Origin: Pseudoips prasinana
Taxonomy: Eukaryota; Arthropoda; Insecta; Lepidoptera; Nolidae
Assembly: GCA_951640165.1 (NCBI GenBank)
Contig: OX621237.1
Span: 14,880,001 to 14,944,000 of the forward strand
Direction of reading: 5' to 3'
DNA length: 64,000 nt
How positions within the stretch are numbered: the stretch's first letter is position 1; every line of letters begins with the position of its first letter. A model generated the notes under the pieces. It searched no databases, was not told the DNA's origin, and was given only the letters and a program-made list of their open reading frames with translations. This document shows positions 11,515-22,605 of the stretch, one piece after another. The position numbers were made by a program, and so were the translations under genes.

Positions 11515-13475
11515 CAATGCGCCGATGAATTGACGTTACCATTTTATCCACTAATAAATCAGTCATTTGAACAGGGCGTTTTCCCAGAAAATTTAAAAAC
11601 TGCCGTGATAAAACCAATACATAAGAAAAACCTAAAAATAGATCCCAGCAATTATCGTCCTATTGCCCTCTTACCAACTGCTTCAAAACTGTTTGAAAGG
11701 GCAATGTGTGATCGTGTCTACGCATTCTGCGAAAAATTTAAAATATTCAATGAATGTCAAAACGGCTTTCGAAAAAATCGATCGACAGTATCTGCAATCT
11801 ATAAATTTGTACAAGAAGCCCTCGACATAATCAACAATAAAAAATACGCAGTTGGTATATTGTTGGATATGACCAAAGCATACGATAAAGTGCAGTATAA
11901 CATTTTGTTAGAAAAACTAAAAGGCATAGGAATTCGCGGTAAAGCTCACGAATGGTTCACATCGTACTTAAAAGACAGGGTACACCAAGTCGAAATCGAA
12001 TTCTTTGACTATACAACGAAAGAAATAAAAAATATTAAATCAAAAAACAAAATTATTAACGCGTCAATCCCTCAGGGCAGTGTAATTGGATGCCTTCTCT
12101 TCCTGATCTACATCAACGATCTTCCCAAAAATATAGAAGGTCCCTGTGTCCTTTTCGCAGATGATATTTCACTCTTGACAGCGTGCCAGACAAATATAGA
12201 CCTAAATACGAACCTAACTAATATACTGGATACCATAGTCGATTGGATGAATAAGCATAACCTGCAAATTAATTTCAGCAAAACAAAAATAATGTCCTTC
12301 CATCCACACCAAAAACCTCCATTAGAAATAAATTTAATATACAACAGCATAAAAATCGAAGTTGTCCCGGAATTCACCTTACTTGGTCTGTCAATAGACA
12401 GCAATATCAACTGGAAATCACACATTAACAAAATAACATCTAGACTATCTAAATTTACTTATGCATTTCGAGAAGTAAAAAAATCTACTAATCTGGAAGC
12501 TGCCCTCTCTACATATTATGCGTACGCTTACTCATGGTTAAGTTACGGCATAATACTGTGGGGAAACAGCACAGATGCACCAACACTATTTGTAATGCAA
12601 AAAAAACTAATTCGAATTTTAGTTAACATAGAGAGCACTGAAAGTTGCAAACCTCACTTCCAAAATCTTAAAATATTGACCCTTCCTAGCATCTATATAC
12701 TAGAAATATGCAAATTTGTTAAAAAAATACCAAAACTTGTACACAACGAGAAAAGACAAGCAAACAAAATATGCACTTCGACATAATACCAGATTAAACT
12801 TACCAACTTCTAGGTTAAAAATCCACTCTACAAGTACATATGTGATGTCCATAAAAATTTATAACAAATTGCCCGAAATAATTAAAAATGAAAAGAAATT
12901 TTATCTATTCTCCGCTAACCTAAAGAATCTACTATTATCTAAATGCTATTACAGTATCAGTGAATATTTAAGTGACACGTTCTAAATAATAATAATGTAT
13001 AGGTAAATAATGAATATATATGTATTAAGATAAAATAATTATTGTTTCTTAATATTTTTAAATATAATTGATAATAATAATATTTATGCTAAAAATAACT
13101 ATACCTATATAATTAAATTAAACTGAAGCATGAAATCTATGCAAATGTTACTGCTTATCTATAAATACGAATATGATAAATTGTAAATAATAATTGCACG
13201 TAATTCAATGAAGTATATGATAAACACACACAATAAATGAAATATATAAATTATATACTTAATAAAATAACTGATCAATGCATTATAATTATTCCTACTA
13301 TATTATATTATTATATTAAAGTTACTAAATTTAATACAAATTAATATTAGATGGCTGAAATAAATCCTCCTCTCTCCTACTTTGCTGTGCCCGACAGGGT
13401 CCACGATGAACTTTTCACCTGTACCTACCACCTAGATATACATTGTGGAATGCAATAAAGAATTGAGTATTGAAT
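11515..13475 (+). mobile_element. Non-LTR retrotransposon (CR1/Jockey superfamily), 5' truncated
   Basis: Plus-strand LINE that begins inside the RT domain, with no endonuclease or ORF1, and ends after a roughly 490 bp AT-rich 3' UTR. The last part includes a short GC-richer block (13365-13440) and then GCAATAAAGAATTGAGTATTG, which looks like a polyadenylation signal and tail. Confidence 0.75.
11530..12985 (+). pseudogene. LINE reverse transcriptase, truncated and frameshifted
   Basis: RT of a non-LTR retrotransposon. In the first frame (11530-12786): NYRPIALLP near residue 41, motif A LLDMTKAYD with Asp113, motif B IPQGSVIG near 180 and motif C FADD at 209-212. Near 12716 the homology moves to another frame (12716-12985), which carries the C-terminal RHNTRLNLP and IYNKLPEI motifs typical of this superfamily. 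A single frameshift therefore breaks the ORF near its end. The N-terminal endonuclease is missing. Codons are strongly A-rich compared with the LINE at 19722. Catalytic residues are intact, but the copy cannot be autonomous. Confidence 0.85.
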
Positions 13476-14483
13476 AAGCTGTAGAGTTTGTTTTGTTTTT
13501 TTTTGTAAATAATGCTAAGGTCAACATTCCTAATGGCTTTTTAGTACCAATTTCAGGCAAAGTCAAAGATATTAATTAAGGAGTGAACTAGTCGTCCACA
13601 TTAATCAGTAAATAAAATAAATATTGTAATTTATTTTGAGAAAACTAAGATACGTACTCCTATACTTGAAACTCATAATGGTTACAAGCAATGTATGTAC
13701 ATGAGAATCGGCTGTTGACATTGTTCAGTGAAGGCACATCTGGAGGCGTCAAATCGTGTCGCATCACCCTCAGCCTTTTATTGTAGCGAGCTTTCCAATT
13801 ACATCGGAGATGGATATTTGCGCACCCCGATGGCGCGCGTTTTCAACTCTGACTCCCTATTCTCCTTGTTATCTCAGAAACGAATGCAAGGGTTCATAAA
13901 ATAAAAGCTTAAGCTTACATAAAATATGGACCTATTACGTACAACGTAATGCTATGTTACCGTTTTTAACACCAATTTTAATTCTTCCATAAAACGCGCA
14001 AGATGAACTGTAAATTCATTATGCTCGCTTTTATAACTGCAAGTAAAATGTTTTATTTTTGGTTTATAACGCTTTTATTTTCATTACCAACTAAAATCAA
14101 GATTTATGTATACAATTAGATTGGAGATTAGGACATGATAAACATGGGCCCAAATTGTAACAATATGTTTGTGACTTCAACTATGTATTGTTTTGTATTT
14201 AAAACTAGCTGTAGGTACCATACGCGCGTTGCAACGCCACTAACTAAAATTATAATGATAGTGTCTAGTAAATCTAAACTGAGATCCATAGACCACCCAT
14301 ATCATTCTTTTTATTTTGGGTGCACTGTTTGTATCCTTGAATTTTATGTTTCTAAAGTCCTTCGCGACGTCTTTCGTTACAGAAATGAATTGCAATAGAG
14401 CCGGTGTTGTCCTTTTTTAAAAGATCAAATAAAAATCTGTGCTAAGTAATATAAATATTTAATTATTTTAGTATTTATCGTTG
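13476..14483. other. Spacer downstream of the cuticle gene, no gene seen
   Basis: AT-rich sequence without recognised domains. The 87-codon frame at 14135-14398 (plus) resembles nothing known and lies just past the 3' end of the minus-strand cuticle gene. Confidence 0.4.
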
Positions 14484-14489
14484 TTTATT
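14484..14489 (-). terminator. Candidate polyadenylation signal of the cuticle gene
   Basis: AATAAA on the minus strand, 9 nt after the TAG stop at 14499-14501. This is unusually close to the stop; I saw no other clear AATAAA further down. Confidence 0.4.
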
Positions 14490-14498
14490 TTATAGTAT

Positions 14499-16339
14499 CT
14501 AGAGCTTAGGGATAGGAGGGCTCTCAGTGTGAAAGCCGGTTTCATCAGCGTAGTAGTTGACGACTTCGGTTTCACCATCCTCTCTGATGTAAGAGTACGA
14601 ACCGCGTACAACCACTGCTTTTTGTGGCTGGTTTTCCTCGTTCAGCACTTCTTTGATTGTACCGACTTCATTGCGCTTTGAACCGTCATCTGTCTCGACA
14701 CTGTAGAAATCATTATTAAAATAGATATAATTACTAGCCTGGTAGTATGGGGTACGTATTTCAGTAAGGATGCTTAGTCTAATTTACATAGCAGATTTTA
14801 AGATAACATATTTTTTAAATTATTATCTAATATACAAAAGTACTGCTTATTTCATTAGAAATTTCTTCCAGCTGACTCACGAGAGGAGGAATTAAAAAGA
14901 AATAGAACATGGCATATGTAGTTTATAGTATTACATATATACATACACTACATAATAAAAAAATAAGTACTTATAAAAATATAAACATAAATATCTGTAT
15001 ACATATATATACAACTAGGATGAAGAAGAGAAACGATGCGGTTTGACACCATTTTTAAATATAGATAATGTGTTACATTGACGAATGTAAGAGGAGAGAG
15101 AATTTCACAACCTGACCGCATGAACCGTATAAGAACATAATTGAAAAAAAGTGGTGAAGGATATTGAAAAGGAAACACAATATACGAGTATTCCTGCAAA
15201 CACGTACGGGAAGCAAATTAGGATTTTTGGGAAAATTTGAGAAATGATCATATTTCTTAGGAATGAATATAAAACGAATGCCTATGCCAGATTTTACAAG
15301 CGCTCTAGTTTGTTAACAGATGCTCAGTGGTGCTGCGGTAGCTTGTAATATAGGCGACAATGTATATAGCAATGTTAGATTTAGCTCCGGTAAATTCCCA
15401 TCCGAATGTGGGAATAGATATTGTACCGCTGTGTCTCACTCATAGACTGGTACTCTATAATGACTATACGCAATAGACTAGTTCATGCAGCTTACAAGCT
15501 TATTAAGTAAAGATATTTACAATGAATAGAATAATAAATATTTTTGGACAACTAAGACACTTCCACAGTGTTCATGTGGTGGGGATCGAACCTACGACCA
15601 CTGGCTCTTTGTCTAGTCTCCAACAACTATAATTTTATTTTATTAATAAATACGCATAGGTACATACTCCAAATCGTAGCCACCCGCGGAGTTCCATTCG
15701 AAGTTGTTACGGACAATCGTCGTTGGCTCCTTTTCTACGGGAATGGCCACGGCGATAGCCACGAGAGCAAAACCAACAAGGAAGACCTGTAAATAATAAA
15801 TATTATTAATATATATGCAGTTACTTCTTCTATTTTTTTTACCATTACATATTGTACCGACGCCAGCACATCTAGCACATCTGTCAAATTTCTTTTATAG
15901 ATTTTCAACTTTATCACATAAGCATAAGGTTCACTTTCAATTGGGGAAATTTGACAGATTGGGGTAGCTTGATGTGCTGACGTCTGAACTACATTTATAA
16001 GCCAATGGATTTTAGAATATTTATTTTTGATACCCGGAAGATATTTTATTTAAGTACATGCTATGTAAATATCAATGAAAAAGCAGATATCATCATGTCA
16101 GCCGAATAACTTCCACAGCTGGACAAAGCCCTCCCCAAAACATGAACAATGAAGTTGTGTCCATCTTTTGGAAGGTTATGCCATAATCCACCACTTTTGG
16201 CAGACGGGTTGGCGATCGCAGTATGATTCTCATAATACAATTATTTTTGTTAGAGTATCAATATAAGAGTTATGCGAACGTATAAACCTTTTCCAAAAAT
16301 ATTATATATTTATTAAGATAAAACACGTACCGAGTTCAT
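14499..16339 (-). CDS. RR-1 type cuticular protein, three exons
   Basis: Structural cuticle protein expected to be secreted by epidermal cells and to bind chitin. Exons (minus): 16331-16339, 15668-15786, 14499-14700. Exon 1 codes only Met-Asn-Ser before donor GTACGT. Exon 2 starts after TTTACAG and ends at donor GTATGT. Exon 3 starts after TTTCTACAG. The joined frame is 330 nt, giving 109 aa. Residues 1-19 form a signal peptide (hydrophobic run VFLVGFALVAIAVAI). The C-terminal half fits the Rebers-Riddiford consensus exactly: G76-x8-G85-x6-Y92-x-A94-x-E96-x-G98-F99-x7-P107. It is preceded by YDLDVETDDGSKRNEVG, an RR-1 style lead-in. A 3-residue first exon that splits the signal peptide is usual for insect CPR genes. 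Intron 1 holds a MITE (15857-15986) and an LINE fragment. No other cuticle gene was seen in the window. Confidence is high for family, moderate for exact splice sites. Confidence 0.92.
15857..15986 (-). mobile_element. Palindromic TA-flanked MITE, copy A
   Basis: One of seven copies of a 130-135 bp element whose arms read CAGACGCCAGCACATC..GCTACCCCAATCTGTCAAATTT inward (about 43 bp each) around a short unique centre containing AACCTTATGC. This copy is inverted relative to B, C, D and G, lies in intron 1 of the cuticle gene, and has slightly mutated ends (CCGACGCC). Confidence 0.85.
16088..16226 (+). repeat. RTE-like LINE 3' fragment in intron 1
   Basis: Reads TCATCATGTCAGCC, then AGCTGGACAAAGCCCTCCCC and GGCAGACGGGTTGGCGATCG. 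The same phrases occur at 50058-50258 and, antisense, at 8280, 43128 and 61455. Confidence 0.65.
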
Positions 16340-16367
16340 TTTGTGTTTGATTCGGTGACTTATGATA

Positions 16368-16404
16368 AACTGATGGCTCTTCAATAATGAATTCTTCTTT
16401 TATA
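16368..16404 (-). promoter_or_regulatory. Core promoter of the cuticle gene
   Basis: On the minus strand TATAAAAG (16397-16404) lies about 33 nt upstream of the A of TCAGTT (16368-16373), a good arthropod initiator. This spacing predicts transcription from about 16371 and a 32 nt 5' UTR before the ATG at 16339. Confidence 0.75.
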
Positions 16405-16616
16405 CATGCCATTGAACAGTATTTCAAATGTCACCTACTTAATAATTATACAATAATGAATAATATATCAGCTAGTTTTGAATTTATTGCCAAAAAATTG
16501 CGAATTCATAAGAATAACAAATTAAGTTGAATGGAAATACTAATGTAACCTAAAAATACTCGCGGTATTGATCAATTCGCTCCAATTAAACAAGCCCGCA
16601 ACAGCCTAATTAAAAT

Positions 16617-17357
16617 CTTTTTTTTTACCCTTGAAGGGGTTGTGATTGACCACAATCTTACCTGATGATAAGTGAAGTGGTGGTCTATAGTGGATAGTGC
16701 GTGCCCATAAGATACCTGTTCACTTTAGCCTTGAAACAACCCATGTTATATGTCTGAAAAACGTCGCTCGGGAGGATGTTCCGCAGCTTAGCCGTGTGTA
16801 TGATGGAAGAAAAAGAAACGTGCTTTATACGGTATGCTGGCATTTCAGCCACAAAGCGGTGGAGACCCTGGCACTGTTGATAGTCCGATGAAAAAGAAGG
16901 AAGGAGGTCTTGAGCGCATTCTCCATAAAATAGCCCTTAGAAAATTAAAAAGCATGCAACCTGACGTCGATGTTCCTAGTCTTGCATCTTTTTACTTGTT
17001 AGGTGTCTATAATTGATAATCCTGCCAGCGCATTTGTTTATCGAATCTGACGATCTAGCTGATACTTTGCGAAGCCATCCCAAAAATGAGACCAGTTCTT
17101 CAGGCTGGGTCGGACTTGAGCTTTATATAGTTGTAATTATGCTATTCCTTTGTGTAGTACCGTGTCACCTTATTAAGGATATCAATAGCTTTCGACTTCG
17201 CGAATCGACCGAAATTGAGGTCACAAGACAATTTGAGATCCAATAAGTCCACGTGACTGGATACCGGTATAGACACATCATGAAAAGTAGGAGTCCGATA
17301 GAACGTGGTCGTTTTGGCGGATAAAAGGTACGCCTGGGTTTTTGTGGCTTCTAACAC
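16617..17357 (-). pseudogene. Decayed CR1/Jockey-like LINE, RT C-terminal part
   Basis: On the minus strand, 17142-17357 encodes VSSHVDLLDLKLSCDLNFG and SKAIDILNKVTRYYT, and 16690-16880 encodes LHRFVAEMPAYRI, AKLRNILPSDVF and FKAKVNRYLMG. These are the post-RT C-terminal segments common in lepidopteran LINEs (the SCDLNFG, LNKVRRYFT and 'FK.KVNRYL' blocks). Frames are broken between them. The 3' end has GGTAAGATTGTGGTCAATCA, then an A run (T run at 16617-16626 on the plus strand), so this is the true 3' terminus. Confidence 0.8.
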
Positions 17358-17421
17358 GACCCTGTTATATATACCAAAAATCGAACATAATCTGAAGGGC
17401 CGAGTTCATTAGTTGTACCAT

Positions 17422-17766
17422 ATTTTTTTTTTTTTGATAAGGCAGGGGGAATGGTAATGCATGCCACCCGCAAAAAGTGTCTGCGGGTGGGTATGTCGGA
17501 CTCGCACCGACTAAACCTAACCTGCCGTGGACTTCTTCTGGCGCCTGATATGGGGAGCCCCGGGAACGCGGGTATGCTGCTCCGATGCCCCCCTTTTGCG
17601 CGCTGTCCCAGATGGTCGGGACACGCACCCGGGGAGAGCTGTGGGTTGCCCTCCCCATTTGCCAACTCCTGCCAGTACGGCACAGCGACTGCGCCACAAA
17701 CAGTTCGCTGTCTTCCCGGGGCTGCTTGCACGTGGCGGCAGTAGAGGACACTTCTCATACTGCCAT
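17422..17766 (-). mobile_element. R1-like LINE 3' end with 15 bp target duplication
   Basis: A GC-rich 345 bp block in AT-rich surroundings, bounded by the perfect direct repeat CATTAGTTGTACCAT at 17407-17421 and 17767-17781. A T run at 17422-17435 is the poly(A) tail of a minus-strand insertion. The body contains CCCACCCGCAGACAC with its complementary TGCGGGTGGCATGCAT (a hairpin near the 3' end). I infer a heavily 5'-truncated R1-group LINE. The overlapping frames in this block on both strands are by-products of its GC content. Confidence 0.8.
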
Positions 17767-17834
17767 CATTAGTTGTACCATGCTCTCTCTGAGAGAAGGG
17801 GTAGTGCTCCTTAATATGAACATTACTTTAAACT

Positions 17835-18197
17835 GCCTCGTTGGTCTAGCGGTAGCGTGTTCAACCGCAGAACCGCAGGTTCAATTCCCGGGTCGGGCCA
17901 AAAAGCGATTTTGGGATTTTTCCGTAAAAATAAATTTCTCAGTATCAATCAGCCCGAAGTCTGGGAGTTGGCGGTTTTATACCCCCGTGCCTCGGAGAGC
18001 ACGTAAAGCCGTCGGTCCTGACCTCTTCCCAGTCGTGTCGCTAGTCGTCCCATCGGATCATGAGAGTGATGGAATAGAAAGTGCCCCTGTGTTTGCGCAC
18101 ACACTTGTGCACTATAATCTGTTCTGCGCAATTGGCTAATCTCCATTGAGAATGGCCGCCGTGGCCGAAATTCGGCCGGGAAGACATCATCATCACA
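17835..18197 (+). mobile_element. tRNA-derived SINE, full length
   Basis: The tRNA-like head starts GCCTCGTTGGTCTAGCGG (A box 17842-17852) and has B box GGTTCAATTCC (17878-17888). A unique body follows (ACCCCCGTGCCTCGGAGAGC, GGATCATGAGAGTGATGG, GGCCGCCGTGGCCGAAATTC) and a CATCATCATCA tail. The head could fold as a tRNA-like arm but lacks a complete cloverleaf and runs straight into the body, so it is a pol III promoter, not a tRNA gene. The copy at 5862-6252 is the same family. Confidence 0.9.
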
Positions 18198-18256
18198 TAA
18201 CTTAACCTAACTACCAGTTACTGAAGCTAATAATATTTTGTTTAGAATCTTCTATT

Positions 18257-18608
18257 AATAAATCAATTATGGTTTCGACTCATGCTTTTGAAAATCATTC
18301 TTTTAATCCATCTCAATACGACTTTCTCAGACATAGATCAACTGTACCGAATCTCGCCAATTCAGCGAGTACGTTAGGAATAAAATGGATAAAGGTAAGT
18401 AAACTACAAGAAAGTCTTCGATCGAATACATCCTGCAATAATGTTACAAAAACGAATGGCAATAGATTTAGTAAAGTTTTGTAATATAATACCAGTACAT
18501 GATAAAGTAGAATACTTGATAGCATTAGAACAATATAAAATAAATGAATACAAAGAGCCAATAAATCATAAATATAATACTAGGAATGCTGTTCAGGGAT
18601 TTTTTTAA
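18257..18608 (+). pseudogene. LINE RT relic, internally deleted
   Basis: Two separated pieces of a LINE ORF2 lie in the same orientation. At about 18269-18380 the translation contains NPSQYDFLRHRSTVPNLA, the RT block before motif A. At 18444-18608 it contains VKFCNIIPVHDKVEYLIALE and HKYNTRNAVQG, the C-terminal tail, ending in TAA. The catalytic core between them is gone. The C-terminal HKYNTRN block is like that of the LINE at 1874-4042. The following 18610-18950 is AT-rich and may be its 3' UTR. Confidence 0.7.
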
Positions 18609-18951
18609 ATACCTTATGTAAAAAAATATTATGGTAAAAGAACTAGGCAATATTTAACTCCAACAATATTTAATAACATAGATTTTATAAGGAACTCGTA
18701 AAAAACTCGTCCAAAGATGATAATATAAGTGCTGTATCATTTTAAAAAAGGCTGAAAATACTACCTAAAATAAAAATATGTATAGTTATATAAAAAAGGT
18801 ATAAATATATAATATGTATAAAAGTAATATGTAAGAGCGCCATTATCGCCAACAAACTGGCATCAGTTTGGCGAGTTTGTTAGATTGTTCTGTAATGTGA
18901 ATAATTTAAGAGAATAAATGATTAAAAAAAATTGTTAAAAAAACTTTTTAA

Positions 18952-19644
18952 GTTAAACGGTTTTATGTTAAACATACATTGTAATGTTTAAGATATGTAC
19001 TTAAAGCTAAAAAATAATAAAATACAGTCGTGGGCATTACAAACATATGCATAGACTAGAATAAAATAAAACCGTGGGGCACGTCAATTCTCTACAATTA
19101 TCGATTAAAATGTTCGATAGAAGAATCGTTTAATTCGTCGTTAGGCAGTTGCCCCACCAACGGTGAGAAAATTACTTACTATCTTCTTGCTCATTGAAAG
19201 TCCGATAGTTATACATTCCATGTAAACAAAAGAGATGTTTCAAATAGTTTATCGTTGAACGTTCACACTGCTGGCTGACCAGGACTCGCTTCACTACTCG
19301 TAGTTTGTCTTTAATCGACAAAACTTATGATTAAAGTAAACACTCGCTCAACACTATAAAACCCTAAAACTCGCTTATAGTCGAGCTCGCTAGCTTGTTT
19401 CCACATTCTAGCCCTACTTGCCACTCGTCCATCGTTGTCGGTTGAACAACTGTCTTATTATCGCGTGACACTACAAAACAAACATTTTCAACGATTGTAG
19501 ACATTTGACGTGCCCCACGGTTTTATTTTAGTCTAGTCTATGCATATGTTTATAATGCCCACGACTGTATCTATTTTATTATTTTTTAGCTTTTAGTACA
19601 TATCTTAAACATTACAATGTATGTTTAACATAAAACCGTTTAAC
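18952..19644. mobile_element. TTAA-bounded foldback element with about 140 bp inverted repeats
   Basis: The left arm 18952-19087 and right arm 19505-19644 are near-identical inverted copies, differing by a few bases and two 4 bp indels. Ends read GTTAAACGGTTTTATG on both sides, so the element is bounded by TTAA (18953-18956 and 19640-19643), compatible with a TTAA duplication. The inner arm ends carry CCGTGGGGCACGTCAA. The 417 bp centre has no open frame of note. It is a non-autonomous DNA transposon in structure; the superfamily is not identified (the ends do not start CCC as piggyBac does). Confidence 0.8.
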
Positions 19645-22605
19645 ATAAAAAAATATTTTACCAATTTTTATTTTCTAGTTTTTAGTTTTTATTTCGCATT
19701 CTGTTTAAAGATTAACACATAATGGATACACAAACAAAAATTAAATCTACATTTATTAGTTTTAACTGCAAATCTGTTAAGAGATCGCTTCAATGCGTAA
19801 AAAATTTATGTAACATCGCTGATATCTTGGCTTTGCAAGAGACGTGGCTATTCCCTTACGACATACCGCTACTTGGTAATATTGACCAGGATTTTGGATA
19901 CACGGGCACATCGGCAATGGACATCTCGGAAGGTGTCTTCAGAGGGCGTCCGTACGGCGGAGTAGCAATATTATGGCGCAAGAGTAAGTTCAAAGAGGTG
20001 ACAGTAATTGAGTGCAATAATCCGCGTATCAGTGCAATTAAAGTATCGGTGAACAATCGCTCGTTTCTTGTGTTCAGTGTGTACATGCCAACAAATGCGA
20101 TCGAAAACTTACCGGATTTTACATCGTGCTTCGGTGAGGTATGTGCCATAATTGAAAACTATGCAATAGAAGCAGTTTACATGTTAGGAGATTTTAATGC
20201 ACACCCCGGCGAATTATTCGGTATTGAGTTAGACAGTTTGTGTGCCGAAAAACTGTGGTCGTGTATTGATATAGACTTTCTAGGTAACATATCTAACAAC
20301 TACACTTTTATTAGTGAGGCACATGGGTGTACTAGGTGGCTCGACCATTGTGTTGTTAGTTTATCGGCCTAACAGACTATAACTAATGTGTCAATAAAAT
20401 ATGATACGTTCTGGTCAGATTATTTGCCTTTAATAATTGAGTGTGAATTGAATGAAATAATATGTAAAAATAGTTTAAATCTGTAGTCATAAGTCAAATA
20501 AAATTATTTGGGGCAATAGAAGTAATGAACAAATATGTTTATATACTAAAAATTGCAATAGCAAACTTAAATTAATAGACTTTCCAGAAGATTTTAGACT
20601 GTGTAGTTATAATGTTTGTAGATGTAAGCAGCATATGAATATAATAGATAGTCTATATAAGGATATAATTTCAGTATTGAGTAAATCTGCAATAAACTCT
20701 ACTCAAATAGATAACCGCCCTCGTAAAAAGAAACGACACGTGTCGGGATGGAATAAACACGTATGTGACGCACACAGGGAGGCTAGACTTAAGTTCCTAA
20801 AATGGGTTTCACTAAATAAACCGCATTCTGGCATTGTTTACGATGAAATGTGTGAAAGTCGAAAGATATTTAAAAATAAATTGAAATGGTGTCAAAATAA
20901 TAAAGAACAAATAAAAATGGACATAATAGCAGAATACCGAGCTTCCAAAAATTTTAATGATTTTTGGAAAGCAACAAATAAGTTGAGTCATAAGTCCGGT
21001 CTCCCTGTGAGTATAGGGGGTGCGAGTGATAGTAGAGATATAGCAGAACTATTTCAAGAACATTTTACAGTAAAATCTCCGCTAGGACCTTCTTCAGGGG
21101 ATGTTGAGACTATCATGACTGGTGACTTGTATATCGTGACCGCCAAACAGGTGCGTAAAATCATAAATAACATGACTAGGGGCAAGTCGCCTGGTCATGA
21201 TGGCCTCAGTATCGAGCATTTGAAGTATGCCGGTGTCTATCTACCGCGAGTACTCGCAATGTTCTACACCTTATGTCTGAGTCACTCGTACTTGCCTGCT
21301 GATCTAATGAAAACTATAGTCGTGCCAATATTAAAGAACAGAACTGGTGACTTGTCTGATAAGAACAATTATCGGCCAATATCGTTAGCCACAGTGGTGG
21401 CTAAGGTTTTGGACGGTGTGCTTGACTCAGAACTTGAAAAACATCTTCAGATACATGACGCTCAGTTCGGTTTTCGGGCTGGACTTTCAACTGAAAGCGC
21501 AATTCTTAGTCTCAAGTACACCGTGCAATACTACACGGAAAGAAGTACACCTGTGTACGCATGTTTCCTCGATCTGTCCAAGGCGTTTGACCTGGTGTCA
21601 TACGACATACTTTGGGACAAACTCAAGAGAACTGGCGTGCCTACACAGGTGCAACAGCTTTTTCATTTCTGGTATGCTAACCAGTACAACACTGTTAGGT
21701 GGGATGACAGCTTCTCTGATGCGTACCGGCTGGAGTGCGGGGTGAGGCAAGGGGGCTTAAGTTCTCCTAAGCTATTCAACCTGTATGTAAATGAGCTTAT
21801 AGATGGACTCAGCAGCACACGAGTTGGTTGCTCCATCGATAACATTTGTATGAATAACTTTAGCTACGCCGACGATATGGTGCTGCTGACACCAAGTGTA
21901 AGTGCAATGAGAAGACTGTTAAGCATATGTGAAACTTATAGTCACACACATGGCCTCATTTATAACTCTAAAAAAAGCGAGTACATGGTCTTCAAGGCCC
22001 CCGGTAAGTGCCCTATAAGTGTGCCTGAAATTAAATTGAACGGTATCGAGCTTAAACGGGTAGAGCATTTCAAGTACCTCGGGCATTTCGTTACCGAGTG
22101 CCTTGATGATAAACATGATATAGAGAGGGAGCGCAGGGCATTGGCGATCAGAAGTAATATGTTGGCCCGCAGGTTTGCACGCTGTAGTTCACAAGTCAAA
22201 CTTACCTTATTTAGAGCTTATTGTCAGTCGTTCTATACGTGCAGCCTGTGGTTCGGTTATACTTTGAGATCGTTTAATGTTCTGCGTGTCCAATATAATA
22301 ATGGATTTAGGATGTTGATGGGGCTGCCTCGATTTTGTAGTGCCTCCGGTATGTTTGCTGAAGCAAGAATAGATGGGTTTCATGCCATCATACGCAAGAG
22401 ACTGACGTCAATGATAACCAGGATACGAGGCAGCTCTAACAGCATCCTAAAAGTCATTGCAGATAAACAGGATTCCAATATCCTAAAAGCGTATATTCGC
22501 GCTCAAATTAGATAATGCCTTATTCTATTTTATTCATATTTTATGTAAACCTTGTTGTATGGACTTTTGGTCTGAAATAAAGATTTATTATTATTATTAT
22601 TAATT
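19645..22605 (+). mobile_element. Non-LTR retrotransposon with endonuclease and RT, nearly intact
   Basis: Follows immediately after the TTAA foldback. It contains one long ORF region (19722-22515), a short 3' UTR with AATAAAGATTTATT and an ATT-repeat tail ending near 22605. The short (TTA)n tail instead of poly(A) is a family trait of some LINE clades. The clade is uncertain; the RT uses YADD and the wording SYADDMVLL with GVRQGGLSSP. Confidence 0.85.
19722..22515 (+). pseudogene. LINE ORF2: AP endonuclease plus RT, one stop and one frameshift
   Basis: The N-terminal part (19722-20372) is an apurinic-type endonuclease: FNCKS near residue 14, LQETW near 39, VYMPTN, LGDFNAH and LDHCV. It ends at TAA 20370-20372, but the same frame continues with the expected final SDYLPLII block, so the stop is a point mutation. 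A frame change near 20470-20500 then leads into the RT part (20635-22515, 626 aa from its first Met, with open frame upstream of it). RT motifs: GKSPGHDG at 183-190, NNYRPISLA at 244, motif A FLDLSKAFD at 311-319, motif B GVRQGGLSSP near 369 and motif C YADD at 411-414. Only two lesions separate it from a protein of about 930 aa, so this copy is young. Confidence 0.88.

Noticed and set aside
17351..17772. Several overlapping long frames on both strands
   Set aside because: They come from the GC-rich non-coding 3' UTR of a retroelement insertion; none carries a domain.
17835..17905. tRNA gene from A and B box matches
   Set aside because: It runs into a SINE body shared with 5862-6252 and lacks a complete cloverleaf; it is a SINE head.
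17585..18139. 184-codon frame
   Set aside because: It crosses a LINE 3' end, a target duplication and a SINE, so it cannot be one gene.
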